A stretch of 64,000 nt of DNA. It comes from Pedobacter sp. Leaf216 (GTDB lineage: Bacteria > Bacteroidota > Bacteroidia > Sphingobacteriales > Sphingobacteriaceae). The stretch lies in the NCBI RefSeq assembly GCF_001421515.1, contig NZ_LMKM01000023.1:471209-535208 (forward strand). Direction: 5' to 3'. Below are positions 51,386 to 59,913 of this stretch, in pieces. Both the position numbers and the translations under genes were made by a program. The notes beneath the pieces are model-generated. The model had not been told where the DNA came from. It saw nothing but the letters and a program-made list of their open reading frames with translations, and did not search any database. Within the stretch, counting starts at the first letter, position 1. Each line of letters starts with the position of its first letter.

Positions 51386-52999
51386 ATGAAAAAAAACAGT
51401 CTACTCTTAACAGGCATTGTCTCAGCCTGTTTGCTTACTTTTTCCTGTAAAAAAGCCGAAACGCTAAAAACGGAAGAAAAAACACCCACCTTAAGCCAAA
51501 AGCTGGCCACTACCAACATTATTACCCAAAGCCGCAATGTAAATATTGTGTATTTTGTGCCCAATGATCTTGATACCCTTGCCGGTTATAGAAAAAGATT
51601 GAGCGATCTATTATTGTGGACCCAAGACTGGTACAAACAGGAAATGAACCGCAATGGTTATGGAAACAAAACTTTTGGCCTTGTTAATGATGGAGCCGGA
51701 GGAGTAAAAATTTTAACCATAAGAGGGAGTTTGCCAAAAGCCAGCTATCCTTACTCCGGAGGGAACGGTGCAGTGGCAAGTGAGGTAAATGCTTACTTTG
51801 CAGCCCATCCGGCAGATAAAACCAGCGATCACACGTTAATTATTATTCCACGTTATTCTATCGGCACAAATGGCACACCAAGTGGAGGTCCGTTTTATGG
51901 TACCGGAAGATGGTGTTATGCACTTGATTACGAAGAAATGGATATTGCCAACCTTGGTTTGAGTACTGCTGTGGGAAACCGTTTCAGCGTCTGGTTCGGT
52001 GGTATGGTTCACGAGATTGGTCATGGATTAAATTTGCCGCATAACCGACAAAAAGTTTCCGAAAACTCAACACTTGGCATGGCATTGATGTGGGCCGGTA
52101 ATGGAACTTTAGGTAAAAGCCCTACCTTTTTAACCGCTGCTGATGCCGCTATTTTAAATGCCAATCAGGTTTTCAACAACAATTCCAATACCTATTATGG
52201 TGCAGTAACCAGCAATATTAATAAAATATCCGCCAGCTATTCCACTTCATTAGCATCAATTGTTGTATCTGGAAAATTTACATCAACGGGTAACGTAACC
52301 AGTATTTTATACTATAACGACCCCAATGTGAACAATGAAGGCACCGGCGTAAACCACGATTACAATGCCATCACCTGGGAATCGAAAAAAATCGGCACAG
52401 ATAGCTTCAGGGTAGTAATGCCTATTGCCGATTTACAGGAAAAAGCAGACGGCATACCCTACGAGTTGAAAGTAAAGTTGGTACACGATAATGGAACTGT
52501 AACAGAACAAATTTATTCCTATACGTTTTCGGGTGGTTTACCTGTATTAACTTTCTCAACCAAAAATGAGCTGAGTAAAACCGGATGGAGCGTTGCCTCA
52601 TTCAGTTCTGAAGAAACCAGTGGCGAAGGCGCAACAAATGGTAGAGCTGCAAGATTGATTGATAGCAACATAAGCACCTACTGGCACTCGAGGTGGAGCA
52701 GTTCGGCAACAAGTTATCCGCATACAATCGTAATTAATCTGGGTGCTTCAAAAACAGCTACAGGCTTAAGTTTAATACAAAGAAGTGGCTTAAGCAGGGC
52801 GGTAAAGAATTTTGAACTGTTAACCAGTACAGATGGGGTAAACTTTACTTCCGTTAATAATTATGTGGCACAAAATGTAAACGGACCACAATACTTTGAT
52901 TTTGGCAGTGCAAAAACATTCCAGTATTTCAAGGTGATTTTAAATACGGCACAGGATGGTTTACAGTTTGCCAGCTTAGCAGAACTGGGATTATATTAG
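51386..52999 (+). CDS. Secreted lipoprotein: metzincin-like metalloprotease domain plus C-terminal discoidin (F5/8 type C)-like domain
   Basis: The 537-residue protein begins MKKNSLLLTGIVSACLLTFSC-KK, a lipoprotein signal. The catalytic-looking domain (about residues 45-270) has HEIGHGLNLPH (H209-E210-x2-H213-x5-H219), the zinc site of metzincins, and TLIIIPRYSIGTNG. A middle beta domain (about 290-380) contains TEQIYSYTF-like strands. The C-terminus (about 395-537) resembles F5/8 type C/discoidin carbohydrate-binding domains: RAARLIDSNISTYWHSRWSSSA, SLIQRSGLSRAVKNFELLTSTDG and QYFKVILNTAQDGLQFASLAELGLY. It is probably exposed on the cell surface and may cleave glycoproteins (inference). Confidence 0.85.
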   Translation: MKKNSLLLTGIVSACLLTFSCKKAETLKTEEKTPTLSQKLATTNIITQSRNVNIVYFVPNDLDTLAGYRKRLSDLLLWTQDWYKQEMNRNGYGNKTFGLVNDGAGGVKILTIRGSLPKASYPYSGGNGAVASEVNAYFAAHPADKTSDHTLIIIPRYSIGTNGTPSGGPFYGTGRWCYALDYEEMDIANLGLSTAVGNRFSVWFGGMVHEIGHGLNLPHNRQKVSENSTLGMALMWAGNGTLGKSPTFLTAADAAILNANQVFNNNSNTYYGAVTSNINKISASYSTSLASIVVSGKFTSTGNVTSILYYNDPNVNNEGTGVNHDYNAITWESKKIGTDSFRVVMPIADLQEKADGIPYELKVKLVHDNGTVTEQIYSYTFSGGLPVLTFSTKNELSKTGWSVASFSSEETSGEGATNGRAARLIDSNISTYWHSRWSSSATSYPHTIVINLGASKTATGLSLIQRSGLSRAVKNFELLTSTDGVNFTSVNNYVAQNVNGPQYFDFGSAKTFQYFKVILNTAQDGLQFASLAELGLY

Positions 53000-53020
53000 A
53001 TTTTCAAAAAACTAAGCCAC

Positions 53021-53056
53021 AAAAAAAAGTCCTGATTTACATCAGGACTTTTTTTA
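53021..53056. terminator. Bidirectional intrinsic terminator
   Basis: AGTCCTGAT (53028-53036) pairs perfectly with ATCAGGACT (53041-53049) around TTAC. An A-run lies on the left and a T-run on the right. It serves the metzincin gene (+) and the rplT end of the thrS operon (-). Confidence 0.92.
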
Positions 53057-53084
53057 AATATGATTGTCGCCGAAGCGAAAATTT

Positions 53085-53429
53085 CTATTTTACTGCATCA
53101 ATTACAGCTTTGAAAGCTTCTGGGTGATTCATTGCTAAATCAGCCAATACTTTACGGTTTAAACCGATTTCTTTTGAAGCTAATTTACCGATCAATTGAG
53201 AGTAAGAAATACCGTGTTGACGTGCACCAGCGTTGATACGTTGGATCCACAATCCGCGGAATTCTCTTTTCTTAACTTTACGGTCACGGTATGCATATTG
53301 CAAACCTTTTTCTACTGTGTTTTTAGCAACAGTATAAACCTTACTTCTTGCTCCCCAATAGCCTTTGGCTAGATTAAGGATTTTTTTTCTTCTTCTTCTC
53401 GAAGCTACTGCGTTTACCGAACGTGGCAT
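53085..53429 (-). CDS. rplT: 50S ribosomal protein L20
   Basis: From the ATG at 53429 the protein is 114 residues (MPRSVNAVASRRRRKKILNLAKGYWGARSK-type start). A TTG seven codons upstream would add MPKNNNN and is rejected. It has the basic N-terminal helix RRRRKKIL, KGLQYAYRDRKVKKREFRGLWIQRINAGAR, and HGISYSQLIGKL. L20 binds 23S rRNA early in 50S assembly and is known to repress its own operon. It is last in thrS-infC-rpmI-rplT, 75 bp after rpmI. Confidence 0.97.
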   Translation of the reverse strand: MPRSVNAVASRRRRKKILNLAKGYWGARSKVYTVAKNTVEKGLQYAYRDRKVKKREFRGLWIQRINAGARQHGISYSQLIGKLASKEIGLNRKVLADLAMNHPEAFKAVIDAVK

Positions 53430-53504
53430 GTTGTTGTTGTTTTTTGGCAAGCGGCGTTCCGTTTAACCGGAAACTTAAAGCCTGATACCTGGTGAATTAA
53501 TAAA

Positions 53505-53705
53505 TTACTTTCCGATACAAAGCATACGTTTAACGTTACCCATATCAGCATCAGATACGATACTTGCTTGACCTAAGGCACGTTTACGTTTAGTACTCAT
53601 CTTTGTTAAGATGTGACTTTTGTATGCGTTGTTTCTTTTGATTTTACCTGTTCCAGTAAGCGAAAAACGCTTTTTAGCACTGGAATTGGTTTTCATTTTT
53701 GGCAT
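53505..53705 (-). CDS. rpmI: 50S ribosomal protein L35
   Basis: The 66-residue basic protein starts MPKMKTNSSAKKRFSLTGTGKIKRNNAYKSHIL, the family signature, and contains LTKMSTKRKRALG and a C-terminal VKRMLCIGK. Its length matches bacterial L35. It lies 29 bp after infC and 75 bp before rplT, in the universal infC-rpmI-rplT order. Confidence 0.97.
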   Translation of the reverse strand: MPKMKTNSSAKKRFSLTGTGKIKRNNAYKSHILTKMSTKRKRALGQASIVSDADMGNVKRMLCIGK

Positions 53706-53734
53706 AACCTGTTTTTTAATTTATAAACCTATTT

Positions 53735-54304
53735 TTATTTTTTTGCTACTTTAGGTGCAACTGTAAGGAACATCCTTTTACCCTCTAATTTAGGTAATAA
53801 CTCTACTTTTCCTACATCTTCCAAAGCCTGGGCAAATTTTAACAATAAAATTTCTCCCTGCTCTTTGTATACAATTGCTCTACCTTTAAAATGCACATAA
53901 GCCCTTACCTTCTCACCGTTCTCTAAAAAGCTTATAGCGTGCTTCAATTTAAACTGGAAATCGTGATCGTTGGTATTAGGACCAAAACGGATCTCCTTTA
54001 TTACAGTTTGTTTAGCATTTGATTTAATTTCTTTCTGCTTTTTCTTTTGTTCGTAAACAAATTTACTGTAATCAATAATCCTACAAACCGGTGGTACGGC
54101 ATTTGGAGAAATCTCTACCAAATCCAATTCCAGTTCATCAGCAAGCGCCAAAGCTTTCGCCAAAGGATAAATCCCCGGTTCAACATTATCGCCAGCTAAA
54201 CGCACTTCGGGCGATTTTATATACTGATTAATGTTATGCTCTGCTTCTTTTTTCTTAAAAGGCGGACGTGGTCCCCTGTTAAATCCTGGTCTTCCTAATG
54301 CCAA
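53735..54304 (-). CDS. infC: Translation initiation factor IF-3
   Basis: The 189-residue protein starts at TTG 54304. A stop lies seven codons upstream and no in-frame ATG is near, so the rare start is required. The N-domain (INQYIKSPEVRLAGDNVEPGIYPLAKALALADELELDLVEISPNAVPPVCRIIDYSKFVYE) and the C-domain (KEIRFGPNTNDHDFQFKLKHAISFLENGEKVRAYVHFKGRAI) are complete. An extra Gly/Pro/Arg-rich N-terminus (GRPGFNRGPRPPFKKK) is typical of Bacteroidota. IF-3 represses its own mRNA through its non-AUG start in other bacteria, and this start fits that. Confidence 0.95.
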   Translation of the reverse strand: MALGRPGFNRGPRPPFKKKEAEHNINQYIKSPEVRLAGDNVEPGIYPLAKALALADELELDLVEISPNAVPPVCRIIDYSKFVYEQKKKQKEIKSNAKQTVIKEIRFGPNTNDHDFQFKLKHAISFLENGEKVRAYVHFKGRAIVYKEQGEILLLKFAQALEDVGKVELLPKLEGKRMFLTVAPKVAKK

Positions 54305-54321
54305 ATTTGTACTATTTTAAT

Positions 54322-56247
54322 TTAAACTGTTATTTCTTTTCTTAATAAATTGTTGAATTCTTCCAACGTCATTTCGCCTAAATCTCCCTCACCATGTTTA
54401 CGGACAGAAACTTTTCCTTCTGCCATTTCTTTATCACCGATAATGAGCATGTATGGGATCTTTTTAACTTCCGAATCGCGTATTTTGCGACCGATTTTCT
54501 CATCACGAAAGTCAATCAGCCCGCGAATATCGGAATTATTTAGTTCATCTAAAACTTTTTTTGCATATTCTTCATATTTTTCTGAAATAGGAAGTACAAT
54601 AAACTGTTCCGGACTTAACCATAACGGGAAGTTTCCTGCGCAATGTTCAATCAAAACGGCAATAAATCTTTCCAATGAACCAAAAGGCGCACGGTGGATC
54701 ATTACCGGTCGGTGTTTCTGGTTATCGCTACCAGTATATTCCAATTCAAAACGCTCTGGCAAGTTATAATCTACCTGAATGGTACCCAACTGCCATTTTC
54801 TACCCAAAGCATCTTTCACCATAAAATCAAGCTTAGGGCCATAGAATGCAGCTTCGCCATATTCTACAACAGTATTTAAGCCTTTCTCTGCGGCTGCTTC
54901 GATTATTGCATTTTCAGATAGTCTCCAGTTCTCATCAGAACCAATATATTTTGCCTTATTCTCCGGATCTCTTAATGAAACCTGTGCGGTATAGCTATCA
55001 AAACCTAATGATTTAAATACATAAAGCACTAAATCAATTACTTTTTTAAACTCTTCTTTCACCTGCTCAGGCATACAGAATAAGTGAGCATCATCTTGAG
55101 TAAAACCACGTACACGGGTTAAACCATGTAACTCGCCACTTTGTTCGTAACGGTATACGGTACCAAACTCTGCAAAACGGACTGGAAGATCTTTGTAAGA
55201 ACGTGGTTTTGTTTTGTAAATCTCACAGTGGTGAGGGCAGTTCATCGGTTTTAAAAAGAACTCCTCTCCTTCTTGCGGGGTTTTAATCGGCTGGAATGAA
55301 TCTTTACCGTATTTTTCCCAGTGACCAGAAGTTACATATAAATTTTTATGCCCGATGTGTGGGGTTGCAACTTGCTCGTAGCCTGCTTTAGCTTGTGCTT
55401 TAGTTAAAAAATTAACCAAACGCTCGCGCAAAGCAGTTCCTTTAGGCAACCATAAAGGTAAGCCCATGCCTACTTTTTCTGAGAAGGCAAATAACTCCAA
55501 CTCTTTTCCCAATTTACGGTGATCGCGTTTTTTAGCTTCCTCGATCATCAAAAGATATTCGGTAAGCTCGCTCGCCTTAGGGAAAGTTACGCCATAAATA
55601 CGGGTTAACTGTTTTTTAGTTTCATCGCCACGCCAGTACGCGCCAGCTACATTCATCAGTTTTACTGCTTTTACAAAACCTGTATTTGGAATGTGTGGCC
55701 CACGGCATAAATCGGTAAACGAACCCTGGGTATAAAAAGTAATTTTACCATCTTCAAGGCCATCAATCAAATCGAGTTTGTACTCATCGCCTTTTTCGGT
55801 AAAATATTTTACCGCATCAGCCTTGCTTACACTTTCGCGCACAAAAGTTTCTTTTTGTTTAGCCAGTTCGATCATCTTGGTTTCAATGGCTTTGAAATCA
55901 TCCGAAGAAAATTCACGGTCGCCAAAGTCTACATCATAATAAAAACCGGTTTCAATTGCCGGACCGATACCAAATTTGGTGCCCGGATAAAGTGCCTCTA
56001 AAGCCTCAGCCATTAAGTGAGCGGATGAATGCCAAAAAGTTGATTTTCCGGCAGTATCATTCCAGGTCAATAATTTCACTGATGAATCAGATTCGATTGG
56101 TCTTGTTGAATCCCAAACTTCGCCATTAACCTCAGCGGCTAATACGTTACGGGCTAAACCCTCAGAAATTGACAATGCAATTTGGTAGGCAGAAGTGCCC
56201 TTTTCATACTGACGAACGGAGCCGTCAGGTAAAGTAATGTTAATCAT
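54322..56247 (-). CDS. thrS: Threonyl-tRNA synthetase
   Basis: The 641-residue class-II synthetase has an N-terminal TGS domain (about residues 1-62), an editing domain with HSSAHLMAEALEALYPGTKFGIGP, a catalytic core with motif 2 (RFAEFGTVYRYEQSGELHGLTRVRGFTQDDAH), the zinc ligands in FFLKPMNCPHHCEIYK and the His ligand in PVMIHRAPFGSLERF, and an anticodon-binding C-terminus (LPISEKYEEYAKKVLDEL). It is the first gene of the operon, 17 bp before infC. A good promoter and a short leader hairpin precede it. Confidence 0.98.
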   Translation of the reverse strand: MINITLPDGSVRQYEKGTSAYQIALSISEGLARNVLAAEVNGEVWDSTRPIESDSSVKLLTWNDTAGKSTFWHSSAHLMAEALEALYPGTKFGIGPAIETGFYYDVDFGDREFSSDDFKAIETKMIELAKQKETFVRESVSKADAVKYFTEKGDEYKLDLIDGLEDGKITFYTQGSFTDLCRGPHIPNTGFVKAVKLMNVAGAYWRGDETKKQLTRIYGVTFPKASELTEYLLMIEEAKKRDHRKLGKELELFAFSEKVGMGLPLWLPKGTALRERLVNFLTKAQAKAGYEQVATPHIGHKNLYVTSGHWEKYGKDSFQPIKTPQEGEEFFLKPMNCPHHCEIYKTKPRSYKDLPVRFAEFGTVYRYEQSGELHGLTRVRGFTQDDAHLFCMPEQVKEEFKKVIDLVLYVFKSLGFDSYTAQVSLRDPENKAKYIGSDENWRLSENAIIEAAAEKGLNTVVEYGEAAFYGPKLDFMVKDALGRKWQLGTIQVDYNLPERFELEYTGSDNQKHRPVMIHRAPFGSLERFIAVLIEHCAGNFPLWLSPEQFIVLPISEKYEEYAKKVLDELNNSDIRGLIDFRDEKIGRKIRDSEVKKIPYMLIIGDKEMAEGKVSVRKHGEGDLGEMTLEEFNNLLRKEITV

Positions 56248-56288
56248 CTACAACTATGATTTAAATTTTAAATAAAAAAGATTTAAAG

Positions 56289-56305
56289 ATCACTTACAAT
56301 GTGAT
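56289..56305 (-). promoter_or_regulatory. Short hairpin in the thrS leader
   Basis: ATCAC and GTGAT flank TTACAAT just inside the expected transcript, followed on the minus strand by CTTTAAATCTTTTTT. It may be an attenuator-like or stability element; the stem has only five base pairs. Confidence 0.35.
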
Positions 56306-56316
56306 TTTATTTTGTG

Positions 56317-56347
56317 CAAATGTAAGCATTTTCAGACTAAAAAGCAA
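56317..56347 (-). promoter_or_regulatory. Promoter of thrS-infC-rpmI-rplT
   Basis: On the minus strand TTG (56347-56345) is followed after 20 bp by TACATTTG (56324-56317). This matches the Bacteroidota TTG-N19/20-TAnnTTTG promoter. The start codon is about 70 bp downstream. Confidence 0.7.
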
Positions 56348-56451
56348 GGTGAAGATTCTAAAAACACACTTGAACACGGTAATTTTAGATTAACTTGGCC
56401 TCTACTAATTATTTGTTGACTTGATTATTTCACGCCTGCCTAACAAAATTG

Positions 56452-56475
56452 TCATGCTAGATTGATTTAGCATCT
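56452..56475 (-). terminator. Weak hairpin after the acyltransferase gene
   Basis: ATGCTA (56454-56459) pairs with TAGCAT (56468-56473), lying 64 bp after the acyltransferase stop on the minus strand and followed by AATTTTGTT. The short stem makes it a low-confidence terminator. Confidence 0.35.
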
Positions 56476-56536
56476 GACCTAAAAACTTACCCTGAAATAA
56501 GTTAAGGGTAAAGATTGAATACTGGCAAGTACCGAC

Positions 56537-57625
56537 TTATAAAAATTTAGTTTTCAAATATTTACGCAATGGAATATCTACAAACTTCATGATCAGATAA
56601 GCTAAAATAATTAAAAGCATTACCGATACAGGAATTACCACCCACAAAGTTGACATAGTTGGTTTAACCACGGCAACATACGTGAGGAATACCCAAACAA
56701 ACGGATAATGAGTCATGTATAAAGGATAAGATATATCGCCAGATAGTTTGCAAAGATTTTTTGATCCATGATTTAATGTTGCCCCGGCACCCAAAGCTAC
56801 CAATAGTGGAAAATAAAACAGTACAATTATAGGTTCGGTAATCCAGTTGTAAGCATCTCTATAAGGGAAAAGAAAGGCCGCAAGTAAAAGTACAATCATA
56901 CCTAAAAAGCCCAGTTTATTTTTAATGATCCAGTTAAATCGGTAAACGAGCATTCCGGCAGAGAATGAATAAAGTACCCTAACGCCTCCATCCCAAAAAT
57001 TTTGTCCGCCCCAGCCGCCACTCAAATTCGAATTGAGAACTTTTAAAGCTACGTAACAAATGCATGCTGCGCCAACCAAAACGAGTGCAAACAACACCTT
57101 TTTATTGAGTTTATACAACAAAAGAATATAAAAGATGTTCGCAATATATTCCCAAAATAACGACCAGGCAGGCGCATTTAAGCAGAAAAGATTGGTGTAC
57201 CTTTCGGGCATAACCGGATATGGAATTAAAAATGCGGATGTTAAAAACAGTAATAAAGTTTTTCCAAAGCCATAAACAGGATAAAAATCGCTAAAGGGAT
57301 CGAATAAAAAAGTGAGCAAACCTAAAATTGAACCAATAACAACAAGTGGATGCAAACGGATTAACCTCAATTTAAAAAATTGCATAAGCCCAATGTGTGG
57401 TGCCCTGGTATCGTAGGCATAGGCAATTACAAAGCCTGATAAACAGAAAAAGAAATCGACCGCAAGAAAACCATGTGAAAGGAAATTTTTATTGTAATCA
57501 TTAATGGCGATTTCCATAAAATGGTATATTACTACCACAATTGCGGCTACGCCCCGTAATCCATCTAAAATTTCGAAATGTTGTTTTGTTGCAAGTAAGT
57601 TGGTCTTGTTTTCCGTTGTTATCAC
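56537..57625 (-). CDS. Acyltransferase 3 family membrane protein (OafA/YrhL-like)
   Basis: The 362-residue protein starts at GTG 57625; no ATG precedes the first motif and a stop lies about 15 codons upstream. It has about ten membrane helices. The signature HFEILDGLRGVAAIVVVIYHFMEI with catalytic His is at about residues 16-39, FFCLSGFVIAYAYDTR at about 58-73, and FFKLRLIRLHPLVVIGS follows. These proteins move acetyl or other acyl groups onto surface polysaccharides, lipids or antibiotics across the inner membrane. It is outside the EPS cluster, so the target is uncertain. Confidence 0.92.
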   Translation of the reverse strand: MITTENKTNLLATKQHFEILDGLRGVAAIVVVIYHFMEIAINDYNKNFLSHGFLAVDFFFCLSGFVIAYAYDTRAPHIGLMQFFKLRLIRLHPLVVIGSILGLLTFLFDPFSDFYPVYGFGKTLLLFLTSAFLIPYPVMPERYTNLFCLNAPAWSLFWEYIANIFYILLLYKLNKKVLFALVLVGAACICYVALKVLNSNLSGGWGGQNFWDGGVRVLYSFSAGMLVYRFNWIIKNKLGFLGMIVLLLAAFLFPYRDAYNWITEPIIVLFYFPLLVALGAGATLNHGSKNLCKLSGDISYPLYMTHYPFVWVFLTYVAVVKPTMSTLWVVIPVSVMLLIILAYLIMKFVDIPLRKYLKTKFL

Positions 57626-57708
57626 CTTGGTCAGATTATTGAAAGCCCCAATAATAGTTATTCTTCATTTAGCAGCAAAAACTAAAGCCAAGGATTTCAA
57701 AAATGATA

Positions 57709-57743
57709 CAAAAAAGCCCTAAAGGCTTAAAACTTCAGGGCTT
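57709..57743 (-). terminator. Intrinsic terminator after the GLPGLI-like gene
   Basis: On the minus strand AAGCCCTGAAG pairs with CTTTAGGGCTT (one G-U) around an 8-nt loop and runs into TTTTT. It lies 69 bp after the stop. Confidence 0.8.
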
Positions 57744-57746
57744 ACG

Positions 57747-57766
57747 ACACCCATCTTACTGGGTGT
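57747..57766. repeat. Second hairpin between the stop and terminator of the GLPGLI-like gene
   Basis: ACACCCA (57747-57753) and TGGGTGT (57760-57766) pair perfectly around TCTTAC. It sits just upstream (in the minus direction) of the terminator and may protect the mRNA 3' end. Confidence 0.5.
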
Positions 57767-57811
57767 GGTTATATTTTACGCTATTCTATCTGGTAAACTT
57801 TATAGAATAAA

Positions 57812-58708
57812 TTAATTTATACCAAAAGATCTGATTTGACCTCCACCACCTGGTCTGTTTTGTCTAAAACGTTTCATCATGTTCTCCATTTTAGCTTTGT
57901 ATTCTTCAGCAGTAATCAATTTTGCTTTTTTAGGTGCAGTTACATCTTTCGAACTTACGTTTCTATATTCTATACTTTTTGCAATCGAGCTATTGCCTCT
58001 ACCCTCAATCGCTAATACCGCACCTTCTGTCCACATATTTGGGTTGGGAGAAAAATCGAAGCCCAAATCTTTTGTGTACCAGATTTTGGTTTCTTCCACT
58101 ACATTTTTATCCATATCCAATATTTTAATTGCCCTGGTAGATCTAACAATGGCCTGGTGACAAGTAAAACCAATAATCTGTTTGGTCGAATCTGTTTTAA
58201 CCACTTCAATTGTTGGTGCCGGAGCAGGCTTTGCTTTAGTGGTATCGTTAGAATTACCACCACCCATTCTAAACGAGCTAATTGGCCCTGAACTTGCCAA
58301 AGTTAATTTACTTGGCATATAATAAGTGGTATCGTTAAGATCGAATACTTCCGTAAGTCCTTTATCGGCGAATGTATAATAATACTCACGATTACCACCG
58401 CCACCACCAAAACGCATCATCATACGGCCCATGCCACCACCGCCACCACCTGCACCATTACTATCTTCAGTTTCTTCTACTGGCATATAACTCGCGTTTG
58501 TAGCCGTAAATAACAGTTCGAAATTACTTTTGCTTGATGATGGCATCCTCGCCTTCATCTGATCGGTTAATTGTATACCGCTGGCCGAAGCCATAGCCGC
58601 CGGATCGATTGTATTTTCGAATTGAATTGCTCCGGAAGTTTTTTTCTGCGCATTTGCATAACCTGCAATGAACATAACTCCAAGTAAAGCGATGAATATT
58701 TTTTTCAT
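57812..58708 (-). CDS. GLPGLI-like secreted protein with glycine/methionine-rich insert
   Basis: The 298-residue protein has a cleavable signal peptide MKKIFIALLGVMFIAGYANAQ. It follows the plan of the Bacteroidota GLPGLI family: SGAIQFENTI near the start, FELLFTATNASYMP, DTTYYMPSKLTL, QIIGFTCHQAIV, ETKIWYTKDLGF, and a final LxxEG strand. At the place of the name-giving GLPGLI motif it reads TEGAVLAIE, so it is divergent. It also carries a Gly/Met-rich insert at about residues 85-105 and a Gly-rich C-terminus. The mature protein is periplasmic or exported. Family function is unknown. Confidence 0.72.
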   Translation of the reverse strand: MKKIFIALLGVMFIAGYANAQKKTSGAIQFENTIDPAAMASASGIQLTDQMKARMPSSSKSNFELLFTATNASYMPVEETEDSNGAGGGGGGMGRMMMRFGGGGGNREYYYTFADKGLTEVFDLNDTTYYMPSKLTLASSGPISSFRMGGGNSNDTTKAKPAPAPTIEVVKTDSTKQIIGFTCHQAIVRSTRAIKILDMDKNVVEETKIWYTKDLGFDFSPNPNMWTEGAVLAIEGRGNSSIAKSIEYRNVSSKDVTAPKKAKLITAEEYKAKMENMMKRFRQNRPGGGGQIRSFGIN

Positions 58709-58755
58709 TATGATTTTGTTTTCTTGTTAGATACGAAAGCTTTTAAAAGGTTTAA

Positions 58756-58763
58756 CAAAGATA
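58756..58763 (-). promoter_or_regulatory. Candidate -7 element of the GLPGLI-like gene (TATCTTTG)
   Basis: On the minus strand TATCTTTG fits TAnnTTTG exactly, 48 bp before the start codon. The -33 element is not clear. Confidence 0.45.
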
Positions 58764-59028
58764 TTGCTGCTTGTTACGTAAAGCTGTTAAATTGTGTTAA
58801 AATCAATGGATGGATTCGCTGGACAGGGTGTTTAAAGGAAGATGTAATTTATTTTTTACAATAGAGCTTATTTTTTGAAAAGCAATTGCAGTGGTTCTTT
58901 GGTTGCAGTAGTCCTGCCCTCTGCTTAATCCCGATTGAACATACTCTTTAATTAAAAATTGATCTTTAAATCGAGATAACGCTGACGGTCAGGTTTATTT
59001 AACAAAAAACTGTGGTTCTTTTAAAATA

Positions 59029-59061
59029 AAACCTCGCAAGTTTTAAAAACCTGCGAGGTTT
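59029..59061. terminator. Long palindromic hairpin after the LutA-like gene
   Basis: AAACCTCGCA (59029-59038) pairs with TGCGAGGTTT (59052-59061). The inner GTTTT/AAAAC continues the stem with one mismatch, so almost all 33 bases are paired. It may end transcription from the LutA-like gene, or belong to the adjoining repeat element. Confidence 0.6.
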
Positions 59062-59076
59062 AAATTATTTCTCCTC

Positions 59077-59140
59077 GGTCTGTGTCCTCACAGACCGAAA
59101 TTTTTGATAATGATAATGATGGTCTGTGAGGACACAGACC
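59077..59140. repeat. 20-bp inverted repeat whose arms are themselves hairpins
   Basis: GGTCTGTGTCCTCACAGACC (59077-59096) and its exact reverse complement (59121-59140) are 24 bp apart. Each arm alone folds as GGTCTGTG-N4-CACAGACC. This double symmetry is typical of paired REP-type elements. Confidence 0.8.
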
Positions 59141-59151
59141 ATGGCTGGAGG

Positions 59152-59889
59152 TTAATATTCTGTACTCTCCAACCAGCCATTACACAATACATCTGCGATA
59201 TGCATGGTTTTAATGGCGAGGTTATTTTTTTCGATGTAACCCTGAAGGTGTAAAAGACAAGATAAGTCGGTCGAGATAATATAATCTGCTTGTTGTGCTA
59301 AAGCATGGTTAACCTTTTGCTCGGCCATAGCAGATGAAATGGCATCGAATTTTACGGCAAAAGTTCCTCCAAAACCGCAGCACATATCCGTATCTTCCAT
59401 TTCGATCATTTCCAAACCATGCACTTTAGCAAGTAGCTGGCGAGGTTCATCTTTAATTTTGCATTCACGTAATGCACTACACGAATCATGATAAACAGCT
59501 TTTCCTTCTAATTCAGCTCCGAAATAATCTTTTTTGGCAACATTTACCAGGAAATCAGAAAGTTCCCAGATGTTGGATTGCAAACTACGGCATTTATTGT
59601 GCACAATGGTATTGGTAAAAAGATCATTAAAACCACCTTTAACCATTCCTACACACGAAGCTGAAGGTGCCACTACATAGGTATTTTCGGTAAAATCATT
59701 CAAAAATTTTGTACCAACTTCCTTAGCTTCATCCCAATAACCAGCATTATACGCAGGTTGCCCACAACAGGTTTGTTTTGAATTATATGTAACGTTACAG
59801 CCCGATTTTTCTAACAGCCTTAAAGTGTTAAAAGCGGTTTCGGGATATAACTGATCTACAAAACAGGGAACAAACAATTCTACTTTCAT
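59152..59889 (-). CDS. LutA-like (Fe-S)-binding oxidoreductase subunit (CCG-domain protein)
   Basis: From the ATG at 59889 the protein is 245 residues. It has two cysteine-rich CCG domains: VPCFVDQL plus KQTCCGQPAYNAGY in the first half, and HDSCSALREC with DTDMCCGFGGTFAV in the second. These motifs define the LutA/YkgE and heterodisulfide-reductase-like family. LutA works with LutB and LutC in lactate oxidation, but neither partner is next to it here. It is 24 bp downstream of the UMF1 transporter gene, so the two are probably co-transcribed. Confidence 0.9.
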   Translation of the reverse strand: MKVELFVPCFVDQLYPETAFNTLRLLEKSGCNVTYNSKQTCCGQPAYNAGYWDEAKEVGTKFLNDFTENTYVVAPSASCVGMVKGGFNDLFTNTIVHNKCRSLQSNIWELSDFLVNVAKKDYFGAELEGKAVYHDSCSALRECKIKDEPRQLLAKVHGLEMIEMEDTDMCCGFGGTFAVKFDAISSAMAEQKVNHALAQQADYIISTDLSCLLHLQGYIEKNNLAIKTMHIADVLCNGWLESTEY

Positions 59890-59913
59890 CAACAAATTCT
59901 TTAGTCTGCAAAC

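Larger units (their letters stand above)
58709..59151. other. 443-bp intergenic region with repeat elements
   Basis: No gene is seen. It contains the -7 element at 58756-58763, a long imperfect palindrome at 59029-59061 and a 20-bp inverted repeat at 59077-59140. Confidence 0.7.
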
